DNA of 17,565 bases from Desulfobacterales bacterium (GTDB lineage Bacteria > Desulfobacterota > Desulfobacteria > Desulfobacterales > UBA11574), in contig JAQYVG010000036.1 in assembly GCA_030145595.1 (NCBI GenBank), positions 1-17,565 of the forward strand, read 5' to 3'. The position numbers and the translations under genes are program-made. The notes below the pieces were generated by a model, which was given only the letters and a program-made list of their open reading frames with translations, was not told where the DNA came from and did no database searches. Below are positions 1 to 7,561 of the stretch, piece by piece; position 1 is the first letter of the stretch, and each line of letters opens with the position of its first letter.

Positions 1-27
1 TGTGTTTTGGCACAATTAGGGTAGAAG
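1..27 (-). repeat. Truncated copy of family-1 stop-codon repeat
   Basis: Read on the minus strand, the bases after the stop codon of the TPR gene are CTTCTACCCTAATTGTG, then CCAAAA, then CACA, where the window ends. This matches the start of the repeats at 966-991 (CCTAATCGAG, 6-nt loop, CTCGATTAGG) and 7557-7581 in position, loop composition and the outer CCTAAT. The inner stem bases are TGTG/CACA here instead of CGAG/CTCG, so pairing is kept although the sequence differs. Only the first arm, the loop and four bases of the second arm are visible; the rest would lie beyond the left edge. Confidence 0.5.
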
Positions 28-795
28 CTATTGGAAATTTTTTATCTTTTGAGACTCTATCTTAGCTTTCCGGGCTAAAGGGGTATTGGGAACCAATTTA
101 AGCACCTTTTGAAAAGCATTAAATGCTTTTTCATAATTACGCGACAAGGTGTAAGCCTCGCCAAGATCGAAATGAAGTTGGGCGATCTGCGGATAGTGTT
201 TCACGCTGATTTCAAGTATTGCCACCGCTTCCGGGGCCTTGCCCATGGCAATATAAGTTATGCCTAAGCCGCGCAAAGCATTGAGAAACCGAGAATTAAT
301 CTCAAGAGCCTCGTGATAATATTTTAAAGCAAGTTCATACTCTCCTTGGTTATAATAGGCCCAGCCCAGATTGGACAGGGGAAATTGGGGCGTGGCGTAA
401 AGCAGATCTCCGGCAACCTCTTCGAAATATTTTATGGCCGTGTCCCAGTCCTTCTTTTTCATATAGGCTGTCCCCAGGTTGTTTTTGGCGGGCGAATAGC
501 CGGGGTCAATTGCCAGGGCTTTCTGGAAGTGTTCGATGGCAAGGTCCAGTTTGTCCTTGGCCATATAGGTAAGCCCCAGATCGTCATGCAGAAATTTATT
601 ATTGCCGTAAAGCTTTTTGGCTTTAAGAAACTCTCTTAACGCCAATGTGTAATTGCCTTGGTTTAAATGGGCTTCGCCCAGATGTCTGCCCGCTTCCGCC
701 TGTTTCTTGCGTACTTCCAGACTTGTTGAAGTACACGCTGCAAAACAAAATACAATGCTTATAAACAATACCCGAACACGCCAATGTGTTTTCAT
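28..795 (-). CDS. TPR-repeat lipoprotein (PilF/PilW-like)
   Basis: The product is a predicted outer-membrane or periplasm-facing lipoprotein built almost entirely of tetratricopeptide repeats, a protein-protein scaffold fold. The N-terminus has a basic stretch (KTHWRVR), a hydrophobic core and a lipobox-like FAAC, with the lipidated Cys at residue 21 from this start. About six TPR units follow, with typical motifs such as LGLTYMAKDKLDLAIEHFQKAL and LGWAYYNQGEYELALKYYHEA. An in-frame ATG at 811-813 would add six residues. I chose the ATG at 793-795 because AAAGG lies about 10 nt upstream of it and the resulting signal peptide is more typical. PilF/PilW (type IV pilus secretin assembly) is the best-known family with this layout, but no pilus gene is nearby, so the specific role is not established. 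It lies alone downstream of the serS-thrC-LysM operon, separated from it by a repeat. Confidence 0.8.
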   Translation of the reverse strand: MKTHWRVRVLFISIVFCFAACTSTSLEVRKKQAEAGRHLGEAHLNQGNYTLALREFLKAKKLYGNNKFLHDDLGLTYMAKDKLDLAIEHFQKALAIDPGYSPAKNNLGTAYMKKKDWDTAIKYFEEVAGDLLYATPQFPLSNLGWAYYNQGEYELALKYYHEALEINSRFLNALRGLGITYIAMGKAPEAVAILEISVKHYPQIAQLHFDLGEAYTLSRNYEKAFNAFQKVLKLVPNTPLARKAKIESQKIKNFQ

Positions 796-815
796 CTTTT
801 TATTACCTTTCATAG

Positions 816-991
816 CGTTTAAATTGAGCGTTATCGCTCAATTGGGTGTCCGTTGTCCTTTGTCCGTCGTCCGTTGCTAAGCAATAAGAAGCGAGATTAT
901 ATTTCAACTACAGGTGAAACAAAAAACCTGTAAAACCACTGACTACGGACCACTGACAACAGACGCCTAATCGAGTTTTGACTCGATTAGG
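816..991 (-). repeat. Family-1 heptad-armed repeat, copy A
   Basis: Read on the minus strand this element starts 4 nt after the LysM gene stop. Its parts, in plus coordinates, are a perfect 10-bp hairpin (966-991), four heptads (937-964: CACTGAC, TACGGAC, CACTGAC, AACAGAC), a 61-bp core (876-936) containing the inverted pair ACAGGT/ACCTGT, four heptads of opposite sense (848-875: GTCCGTT, GTCCTTT, GTCCGTC, GTCCGTT) and a distal hairpin with arms TTGAGCG/CGCTCAA around TTAT (about 826-843). Copy B at 7556-7707 matches it as the reverse complement over nearly its whole length. Short peptides can be translated through it, but they consist of low-complexity strings such as CPLSVVRC and are not credible genes. 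Confidence 0.85.
966..991 (-). terminator. Hairpin just after the LysM gene stop
   Basis: CCTAATCGAG and CTCGATTAGG form a perfect 10-bp stem around a 6-nt loop, starting about 5 nt past the stop codon. There is no U-tract on the 3' side, so it is not a canonical intrinsic terminator. It could protect the 3' end or contribute to termination. It is also the proximal end of repeat copy A. Confidence 0.4.
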
Positions 992-994
992 GTA

Positions 995-2773
995 CTACAA
1001 ATATCTTTCCGGTATCCCGAGCAGAATTACCTTTACTTCCTGATGGTCCAGCAGTTGAATCACCCCGTCATCCAGGGGGACGTCTGCAAGCAAAACTGTT
1101 GGTCCGCCTGCTGCGGCAACCAGACAACCCGGCACGGTTAACGCCGTATTATAAGCAGCGGGCCGGTCTGCCGCCCAAAACGTCGGATTGTTAGCAAAGG
1201 AAAGACCTAAAGCATCTGACAGTTTCCGAATAACAGTTACGTAGCTGTTTTCGTTTTTTATCTGGATGATGTCGAAGCCGGCTTTTTTGATGGCAGCAAC
1301 AGCGTCTCCGTAAAAATCCCCAAAGTCAATTAGAAGCGGACTTTTATTGCCTATGGTAACAAGATTCGATACTGCTTTAAGTTGCATTTGCACATACGGA
1401 AATGTGATACTTACATTAGGAGCATATTGATAACCCATGGCCTTTAGCAGATCATTGACCAGAGCCCTGTGGTCCGAAGGATCGACTGTGACCACATTTT
1501 TAACTTTACGGTATGGATCTTTTGCCGGTTGCGGGTTTGTCCCTCCTTTTCCCGTGAGCACGTCTTTAATGACGATATCATGTTGCTCCAAATAGCGGGT
1601 AATCGATTCCGGAGTACGTTGACCCGGATTATCAATCAACGATATGCAAATCTTACGGTCGGTCTTTTCCGTCGCTGATGGTTCATCAATGATCCATTTT
1701 CCTCGAGTCTCTACATCAACGCCACGGTCGGCAAAGGACAATCGGCCGGCTAATAAATCTTTGCTAAGTGACTCAAAAACAGAATTGAAAATCTGTTCGG
1801 CAGAAGCATTGAACCCAATTTGGACAACTTTTACGTTTTTCCAAAAAGATCTTACCACATTAACTGCAGACTCTTGGCCTGCATTATCTTGCGGGAAAAT
1901 AAGCCGGGTTCCGTCTTTAAGCTCCATGAAAGGCATGCGGGCAAGGTCGAGTTCGAAATCCTCCTGACCTTGCCTTGGAAAGTAGTAAACGCCTTCATTG
2001 TAAAACCTGGCCTTCAATATGGAGGCCGCTTCCAGCAACGGCGACCCTTGTTTATCACTGTTATTGTCCGGCCCCGGAGGTTCCAGGGCTGTTACCTCTA
2101 TGGGAACAGAGCTGCCCGTACCATTGTCGTAGTTTCTGGCCGCCGCAGGATCAAAAAGGGATGCATACCACGGCTGGTTTCGAATGGATGGATCCGGAAT
2201 ATGGATCATTTGTCCTACATAAATCTGATCCAAATCCGCAATATCCGGATTGATCAGCCTGAACAACTTGATCCCTTCATGGTACGACTCTGAGTCAAAG
2301 CCTCCGAAATTCCTCGCGATCAGTCTGGAAACACAATCTCCCTTTTGAACCTTATAGGCTTTTGAGTAGTCCTTTAGGGGTTTAGGTATGTTGGAAATAG
2401 TTACAAACGGAACGGTAACAATGCCCGTGGATTGTCCCGGCATACTCCCTTGCCTTAACTTCCTTAAAGGAATCATGATATACTGTCCGGGCTGGATTCT
2501 GTCAACATCTCTAATATGTGGGTTTATACGTTGAAATATCCTCAAAAATTCCGGAAAATCCTTAAGTGAGATTTCTCCTTTTTGCCGGAAGAGTTTAAGG
2601 ACCCAGTCATTTTTTTGGACAACATAGGGATCACATAAGATGTCCCATCCGCGGTCATACCGGATGGTGTAACTTTTATATAAAAAAGCACCGTTTGCTT
2701 TCAGGGGTGCAATCAGAATCGCTGAAAGGATTATAACCAAATTGAACATTTTGCAAAGGCCTCTCCGGTTCAT
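995..2773 (-). CDS. Exported protein with two LysM-like domains
   Basis: This is a predicted exported, peptidoglycan-associated protein of 592 aa. The N-terminus has Arg residues and then a hydrophobic stretch (about residues 9-28), consistent with a signal peptide ending near ANGAF. Two divergent LysM units are visible, each ending in the characteristic PGQ/VGQ..IPxP signature: about residues 50-102 (INPHIRDVDRIQPGQYIMIP) and 139-193 (YKVQKGDCVSRLIARNF up to YVGQMIHIP). The remaining 400 residues show no domain I recognise. They contain a linker with a low-complexity PPGPDNNSDK stretch and a C-terminal part rich in alternating beta-like segments. The start ATG overlaps the thrC stop (ATGA), which implies translational coupling, and AAGG lies about 10 nt upstream. 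An ATG at codon 9 with GAGAGG upstream is an alternative. The link to serS and thrC looks positional only. Confidence 0.75.
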   Translation of the reverse strand: MNRRGLCKMFNLVIILSAILIAPLKANGAFLYKSYTIRYDRGWDILCDPYVVQKNDWVLKLFRQKGEISLKDFPEFLRIFQRINPHIRDVDRIQPGQYIMIPLRKLRQGSMPGQSTGIVTVPFVTISNIPKPLKDYSKAYKVQKGDCVSRLIARNFGGFDSESYHEGIKLFRLINPDIADLDQIYVGQMIHIPDPSIRNQPWYASLFDPAAARNYDNGTGSSVPIEVTALEPPGPDNNSDKQGSPLLEAASILKARFYNEGVYYFPRQGQEDFELDLARMPFMELKDGTRLIFPQDNAGQESAVNVVRSFWKNVKVVQIGFNASAEQIFNSVFESLSKDLLAGRLSFADRGVDVETRGKWIIDEPSATEKTDRKICISLIDNPGQRTPESITRYLEQHDIVIKDVLTGKGGTNPQPAKDPYRKVKNVVTVDPSDHRALVNDLLKAMGYQYAPNVSITFPYVQMQLKAVSNLVTIGNKSPLLIDFGDFYGDAVAAIKKAGFDIIQIKNENSYVTVIRKLSDALGLSFANNPTFWAADRPAAYNTALTVPGCLVAAAGGPTVLLADVPLDDGVIQLLDHQEVKVILLGIPERYL

Positions 2774-4281
2774 GCTTTTTCTGCCTTGGTAAGATTCAAT
2801 TCCCTTGCAATCTCTTCGGAAACACGTTTGACAAACTTTTTGAAGTCATCCTCTTTTAACGGCTTTCCCGGAGCTGGGACCTGTTCAAGATCTTCCGGAT
2901 GGATTAATACAGGAGCATTAATATAGTCCGGATTGGGCGAGATGTTAAATTCTGCCGGAAAACTTTTTTCAAAATACATCTCCTGGAAGCCTGAAAATTT
3001 CAATGCATGTGCTGTTGAATCGATGACGGCAATATCATTTTCCCCGATAATTCCTTGAGCGCGGGCTGCAACCAGACCGGCCAGAGATTCACCGCCATGC
3101 GTACAGGCTATATGTCCGTTGCGGTTTGCCAAAAGCCCCCAGTCCATGATAGCCTGCTCCGGCACCTCGGCAAAAAAAACTTTCTGCATGCCGGACATGC
3201 GGTTATATATGTCTGTTAGATGAATTACCCTCGGCATTGAAACCGGATTGCCGATCATAGCGGCTTGAGCTACACTCGATTTGACGGTCACCGGAACAAA
3301 TTTTCTTTTTTTTGCATCAGGCTCCAAATAATAGCGATAAACAGGATTGGCATGCTCCGACTGAACGCCTAATATCTTAGGCAGAGTCTGAATTATGCCG
3401 GCCTCATAAAATTTCAAAAATCCACTCATAACTGCGGTAATATTACCGGCATTACCAATGGGTACAACGACCACCAGGTTTTGCATATCATATTCAAACG
3501 CCTGCGCAATTTCATATGAATAAGATTCCTGCCCCAGTATCCGCCAGGCATTCTTGGAATTGAGCAGAGCCACGTTGTAGCTGTCCGACAAAGCTTCCAC
3601 TACCTTCATGCAGTCGTCAAACACGCCGGGTATTTCAAATACAGCCGCACCGCTTCCCAAAGGCTGGGAAAGCTGCTGCGGCGTAACCTTCTTGTGTGGA
3701 AGCAGTACTGCGGACTTAACATGCGGCTGCAGAAAAGAGGCATATAATGCGGCTGCGGCTGAAGTGTCTCCCGTGGAAGCACATATCGCCAGGACATCGG
3801 ATACATGCTGCTGCCTGATCAAAAAATTCAAATAGCTCAGGGCGCTGGCCATTCCCCGGTCCTTAAAGGAAGCACTTGGATTTTGACCGTCATTTTTGAA
3901 GTAGAATCTAACACCGGCCTTTTTTTGCATAAAAGCGTTAGCTTCTACAACGGGCGTGTGTCCTTCTCCGAGGTATATTACAGCATCAAGCGGTATAACC
4001 GGCCCGATGAATTCATGATACAAATAGATGCCTTTCAGCGCAGGTATTGTGAGCATTTTACGGTAATCGAAAATCCGTTGCCACATCCGCCCGGGAATCT
4101 TTTTTAAACGGTCAAAATTCAAGTCATTTATAAGAAGCACCTCTCCGCAATCCGGGCAGGTATAAAGCAACTCTTCAATGCCGTATTCCAGCTTGCAACC
4201 CAGGCAGCGATAAATCAGTTTGCCCCTGTGCTGCGGAATGATGTAAGGCCTGATATCTTCTGGAAAATTCTCGGGTTTCAT
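2770..4281 (-). CDS. thrC: Threonine synthase
   Basis: The enzyme is a PLP-dependent threonine synthase (O-phospho-L-homoserine to L-threonine plus phosphate), the last step of threonine synthesis in the cytosol. An N-terminal zinc-ribbon-like motif has Cys26, Cys29, Cys42 and Cys45, as in many bacterial and archaeal threonine synthases of this class. The PLP-binding lysine is Lys140 within SASFKDRG. The ASTGDTSAAAA motif and the PIGNAGN phosphate-binding loop are both present. The length of 503 aa is somewhat longer than the short class, the extra lying in the N-terminal ribbon region and a C-terminal extension. The start overlaps the serS stop codon by ATGA, and the stop overlaps the LysM gene start in the same way. 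The three genes therefore form one transcript with coupled translation. The alternatives within the fold (threonine dehydratase, cysteate synthase) are less likely because of the ribbon and the overall motif set. Confidence 0.93.
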   Translation of the reverse strand: MKPENFPEDIRPYIIPQHRGKLIYRCLGCKLEYGIEELLYTCPDCGEVLLINDLNFDRLKKIPGRMWQRIFDYRKMLTIPALKGIYLYHEFIGPVIPLDAVIYLGEGHTPVVEANAFMQKKAGVRFYFKNDGQNPSASFKDRGMASALSYLNFLIRQQHVSDVLAICASTGDTSAAAALYASFLQPHVKSAVLLPHKKVTPQQLSQPLGSGAAVFEIPGVFDDCMKVVEALSDSYNVALLNSKNAWRILGQESYSYEIAQAFEYDMQNLVVVVPIGNAGNITAVMSGFLKFYEAGIIQTLPKILGVQSEHANPVYRYYLEPDAKKRKFVPVTVKSSVAQAAMIGNPVSMPRVIHLTDIYNRMSGMQKVFFAEVPEQAIMDWGLLANRNGHIACTHGGESLAGLVAARAQGIIGENDIAVIDSTAHALKFSGFQEMYFEKSFPAEFNISPNPDYINAPVLIHPEDLEQVPAPGKPLKEDDFKKFVKRVSEEIARELNLTKAEKA

Positions 4282-5552
4282 GGTGCTATTGTTTTCATCC
4301 CTCCCATATAAGGCCTTAAGACTTCCGGTATAGACACCGATCCGTCGGCCTGCTGGAAATTTTCAAGTATGGCGGCGACTGTGCGACCCACAGCGAGTCC
4401 GGAGCCGTTCAAGGTATGTACAAGCTTGGTCCCTTTTTCCCCTTTTCTTTTGAACCTGATATTGGCGCGTCTGGATTGAAAACTCTCGAAATTGCTGCAA
4501 GACGAAATCTCTCTGTAAACACCTTGCGGCGGCATCCAAACTTCAATATCATAGGTTTTGGCCGATGCAAAACCCAGGTCTCCTGTACATAGATCGATAA
4601 CCTGATAAGGAAGCCCCAAGCTTTTCAAAATCGCTTCGGCATCACCTAAAAGCTTTTCGAGTTCATCATAAGAAGTTTCCGGTGTTGTGAATTTGACCAG
4701 TTCAACCTTGTTGAACTGGTGCTGCCGGATCAATCCTCTGGTATCTTTGCCATAAGAACCGGCTTCGCTGCGGAAGCAGGGAGTGTAAGCCGTATAAAAA
4801 ATCGGCAGGATCTCTTCAGGCAGAATTTCATCTTTATGAATGTTGGTAACCGGAACTTCGGCAGTAGGCACTAAAAAATAATCCCACCCCTCCAGTTTGA
4901 AGAGATCATCCGCAAATTTCGGCAGCTGGCCGGTGCCTGTCATGCTTTGGCGATTGACGATAAAAGGCGGCAGTATTTCTTTATAACCGTGCACGGTGGT
5001 GTGCATCTCAAGCATAAAATTGATTAAAGCCCTTTCCAGTCTTGCGCCGGCCCCCAGATAGAGCGGAAAACGCGCACCGGTAATCTTGGAAGCTCTTTCA
5101 AAATCGAATATTGCAAGATTCTCTCCCAAGGTCCAGTGTGCCAGGGGTTTGTAATCAAATTCAGGAAGTGTGCCTACCGTTCTTACAACCGGATTTTCAG
5201 ATTCATCCTTTCCTATGGGGACCGATGAATGGGGAATATTCGGCAAACCCATAAGAATTTCGTTAATCTTTTCCTCATTTCCCGACAAAGACTTATCCAG
5301 TGCCTTGATTTTAGAACCAACTTCACGCATCTTTGCAACAAGAGAGTCGGCATTGTCACCTTTTTTTTTCAAATCCGCGATCTGGTCCGAAACAACATTA
5401 CGACGATGCCTCAGTTCCTCGATTTCAGCTAAAACATTCCTGCGACGGTCATCGCATTTTTTGAACAAATCAAGATCTGCTGTTGCTCCCCGTGCTGAAA
5501 GAGCTTTTTCAACCTCTGCTAATTTTTGCCTGACAAACTTGATTTCCAGCAT
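4278..5552 (-). CDS. serS: Seryl-tRNA synthetase
   Basis: This is a class II aminoacyl-tRNA synthetase that charges tRNA-Ser (and tRNA-Sec where present). The 424-aa length is standard. Residues 1-110 form the long antiparallel coiled-coil arm that contacts the tRNA variable arm (RRRNVLAEIEELRHRRNVVS and onward). The catalytic core shows the serine-site TAE motif (230-232), motif 2 at 260-280 (FRSEAGSYGKDTRGLIRQHQF) and motif 3 near 382-391 (NGSGLAVGRT). It is the first gene of the serS-thrC-LysM operon, with AGGG about 8 nt before the ATG. Nothing is missing from the active site. Confidence 0.97.
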   Translation of the reverse strand: MLEIKFVRQKLAEVEKALSARGATADLDLFKKCDDRRRNVLAEIEELRHRRNVVSDQIADLKKKGDNADSLVAKMREVGSKIKALDKSLSGNEEKINEILMGLPNIPHSSVPIGKDESENPVVRTVGTLPEFDYKPLAHWTLGENLAIFDFERASKITGARFPLYLGAGARLERALINFMLEMHTTVHGYKEILPPFIVNRQSMTGTGQLPKFADDLFKLEGWDYFLVPTAEVPVTNIHKDEILPEEILPIFYTAYTPCFRSEAGSYGKDTRGLIRQHQFNKVELVKFTTPETSYDELEKLLGDAEAILKSLGLPYQVIDLCTGDLGFASAKTYDIEVWMPPQGVYREISSCSNFESFQSRRANIRFKRKGEKGTKLVHTLNGSGLAVGRTVAAILENFQQADGSVSIPEVLRPYMGGMKTIAP

Positions 5553-5612
5553 AACAATCCCTATATTTTTGGAACAATTTAAGTACTTCCCACATTAGGC
5601 AAACATGCCCTA

Positions 5613-5641
5613 CTTTTACCATGAGAAGGCCATTTAGTCAA
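5613..5641 (-). promoter_or_regulatory. Candidate sigma-70 promoter for serS operon
   Basis: On the minus strand TTGACT (-35) and TAAAAG (-10) are separated by 17 bp and lie about 60 nt upstream of the serS start. The -35 is good and the -10 is weak. It lies back-to-back with the opposing promoter at 5655-5683, so the two transcription units diverge from this 170-bp gap. Confidence 0.4.
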
Positions 5642-5654
5642 TGATTATTGCAAG

Positions 5655-5683
5655 TTGACATTAGTCGCTGATTTCTGTATATA
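5655..5683 (+). promoter_or_regulatory. Sigma-70 promoter for the cyclo-ligase-pcm-dedA operon
   Basis: A perfect TTGACA (-35, 5655-5660), a 17-bp spacer and TATATA (-10, 5678-5683) with TG directly before the -10 lie about 40 nt upstream of the ATG at 5723. An alternating TA stretch continues to 5695 and includes TATAAT at 5686-5691, so the exact -10 is uncertain. GGGAG at 5711-5715 is the ribosome binding site, 7 nt before the ATG. Confidence 0.6.
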
Positions 5684-5722
5684 TATATAATATATAGCCA
5701 ATTTTTGCCCGGGAGAACACCT

Positions 5723-6310
5723 ATGGATGAAATTCGAGCAACAAAAGAAGAAATCCGCAATGATATTGCCAAACGGCTGGCCGCACTTGCGGACAGCACA
5801 GTTGAAGCTAAAGCCCGGCAAATAGAAAACAGGCTTTTTGAGTTCGCCAACTTTTTGGAAGCAAATATTGTTTTGCTTTATATAAACAGTGCCAATGAAG
5901 TTATCAGCCGAAATATAATTGAAAGATGCTTTGACTATAATAAAATTGTTATTCTTCCCGCCTTTGACATCTATACTTATAAGATGAAACTTATGAAAGT
6001 CGACAACCTTGAGACCGACTTAAAGCTTGGCCCGCGTGGCATCTTTGAGCCTGATGAAATGCGCTGTAACGTCGTGCCGATTGAGTGTATTGATATTGCC
6101 ATAATCCCCGGCGCTGCCTTTGATGAAAAGGGCGGAAGAATCGGATCCGGTGAAGGATATTACGACAGACTGATCCCCAAGCTGTCGATCACTACAAGAA
6201 AGGTAGCGCTGGCCTTTGAAAACCAGATCACTCAGCAGATTCAAATGGAATCCCATGACAAGCATGTAGATATTATTATTACAGAAAAACGAATTATCTA
6301 CAAAATATAG
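5723..6310 (+). CDS. 5-formyltetrahydrofolate cyclo-ligase
   Basis: The enzyme converts 5-formyltetrahydrofolate plus ATP to 5,10-methenyltetrahydrofolate, recycling an inhibitory folate form in one-carbon metabolism. The 195-aa length fits the family (YgfA/MTHFS). The N-terminal basic helix (ATKEEIRNDIAKRLA) holds the usual nucleotide-contacting region. The signature loop is GSGEGYYDR at 141-149, close to the common GxGGGYYDR, and the late motif ending in DIIITEKRI is typical. The reading frame is open from a TTG at 5705, but the ATG at 5723 has a clear GGGAG at the right distance and gives the normal family N-terminus. It is the first gene of a three-gene operon; pcm follows after 21 nt. 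Confidence 0.93.
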   Translation: MDEIRATKEEIRNDIAKRLAALADSTVEAKARQIENRLFEFANFLEANIVLLYINSANEVISRNIIERCFDYNKIVILPAFDIYTYKMKLMKVDNLETDLKLGPRGIFEPDEMRCNVVPIECIDIAIIPGAAFDEKGGRIGSGEGYYDRLIPKLSITTRKVALAFENQITQQIQMESHDKHVDIIITEKRIIYKI

Positions 6311-6331
6311 CTCTATTGCTGATAGAAAACA

Positions 6332-6976
6332 ATGAAATATGAAAGACAGCGCCATGAAATGGTGAAGAATCAGATTGAGGCCCGCGGTGTCACGGATTCT
6401 AAAGTTCTTGCTGCGCTTCGTAAAGTTCCGAGACATCTTTTTGTAAGTGAAGCCCTTAGGGATCAGGCCTATGGAGATTTTCCGCTGCCTATTGGCGAAC
6501 AGCAAACTATTTCACAACCTTATATTGTCGCTGAGATGACTCAGGCTTTGCAGCCTGGTGAGGGTGATCGGGTACTTGAAATCGGAACAGGATCAGGATA
6601 TCAGGCTGCAGTTTTAGCTGAAATCGTGTTTCGTGTTTATACCGTAGAAAGAATTTATCCCTTATTTGTAAAGACCCGCAAACTTTTCGACGAACTTCAG
6701 TATCACAATATTGTAACCAAATATTCCGACGGTACCGTAGGGTGGGAAGACGAGGGTTCTTTTGACGGTATTATCGTTACCGCCGGTGCCCCTGAAATCC
6801 CCAAATTTCTGGTCAGCCAACTTGCTGTGGGAGGACGAATGGTGATTCCTGTTGGAAATCAGTATTCTCAGGAACTGATTAAACTTTACAAAAATGAACG
6901 TGGTATCCACAAAACCAATTTGGGCGGTTGCCGCTTTGTCAAACTTGTGGGTGAATATGGCTGGAGTGAACAGTAA
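6332..6976 (+). CDS. pcm: Protein-L-isoaspartate O-methyltransferase
   Basis: This is a SAM-dependent repair enzyme that methylates L-isoaspartyl residues formed by spontaneous damage, starting their conversion back to aspartate. The 214-aa protein has the family N-terminus (VKNQIEARGVTDSKVLAAL), the substrate-site QTISQPYIVA (58-67) and SAM-binding motif I VLEIGTGSGYQ (81-91). The upstream ribosome site is weak. The stop codon is followed directly by the ATG of the DedA-family gene (TAAATG), so the two are probably co-translated. Confidence 0.95.
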   Translation: MKYERQRHEMVKNQIEARGVTDSKVLAALRKVPRHLFVSEALRDQAYGDFPLPIGEQQTISQPYIVAEMTQALQPGEGDRVLEIGTGSGYQAAVLAEIVFRVYTVERIYPLFVKTRKLFDELQYHNIVTKYSDGTVGWEDEGSFDGIIVTAGAPEIPKFLVSQLAVGGRMVIPVGNQYSQELIKLYKNERGIHKTNLGGCRFVKLVGEYGWSEQ

Positions 6977-7561
6977 ATGCTTCGTCGCCTTTATGCTTGG
7001 ATAATCTATTGGGCGGAAACACCTTACGGAACGTGGGCCTTATTTCTACTCGCATTTTGTGAATCCTCTTTTTTCCCAATACCCCCTGACATCCTGCTAA
7101 TAGCACTTGCCGTCGCTATCCCCAAAAAATCACTGAAATATGCCCTGATATGTTCGGCCGGCTCCGTCCTGGGAGGATGCTTCGGGTATCTGATCGGATG
7201 GCAGTTTATGGCGTCAATCGGCAGTCCCATAGTCGATTTTTATGGCTTGGGGACAAAGGTTGAATACATTGGGTCTCTTTACAATAAATACGACGCCTGG
7301 GCGGTTGCTATTGCGGGATTTACTCCGATCCCCTACAAGGTCTTTACGATTGCAGCCGGAATATTTAAAATCAATTTCTCGGTCTTTGTATTAACATCCC
7401 TGGTATCTCGCTCGGCCCGCTTTTTTATAGTGGGAGGACTTATATATCTTTTCGGGCCCAAAATTCAGGGTTTTATCGAGAAATATTTTAATATCCTTGC
7501 GGTTGCCTTCACGGTGCTGCTTGTTTTAGGGTTTGTTGTAATCAAATATCTATTACCCTAA
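6977..7561 (+). CDS. YqaA-type DedA-family membrane protein
   Basis: This is an integral inner-membrane protein of 194 aa with about five hydrophobic segments, including a C-terminal helix (ILAVAFTVLLVLGFVVIKYLLP). The ESSFFPIPPDILL and GFTPIPYKVFTIAAG motifs mark the YqaA branch of the DedA/VTT (SNARE-associated) superfamily. Other DedA proteins act as undecaprenyl-phosphate or phospholipid translocases; whether the YqaA branch does the same is not shown here. The start abuts the pcm stop. The final Pro codon and the TAA stop lie inside the CCCTAATCGAG hairpin arm of repeat copy B, so the last codons belong to both the gene and the repeat. Confidence 0.88.
   Translation: MLRRLYAWIIYWAETPYGTWALFLLAFCESSFFPIPPDILLIALAVAIPKKSLKYALICSAGSVLGGCFGYLIGWQFMASIGSPIVDFYGLGTKVEYIGSLYNKYDAWAVAIAGFTPIPYKVFTIAAGIFKINFSVFVLTSLVSRSARFFIVGGLIYLFGPKIQGFIEKYFNILAVAFTVLLVLGFVVIKYLLP

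Noticed and set aside
653..880. A 75-codon plus-strand frame running from inside the TPR gene into repeat copy A.
   Set aside because: It is antisense to a well-supported lipoprotein gene, and its tail (CPLSVVRC) is just the heptad array translated.
966..991. A standard Rho-independent terminator.
   Set aside because: The stem is perfect but no U-tract follows. I list it only as a low-confidence 3' hairpin that belongs to the repeat.
1820..2293. A 157-codon plus-strand frame opposite the LysM gene.
   Set aside because: It is a shadow of the minus-strand gene, with no ribosome site, no domain and no promoter. The minus-strand frame has a signal peptide, two LysM signatures and operon coupling.
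5553..5722. 6S RNA gene, because 6S often lies upstream of the 5-formyltetrahydrofolate cyclo-ligase gene in proteobacteria.
   Set aside because: The gap is about 170 bp, holds promoters in both directions, and I see no long closing stem or central bubble.
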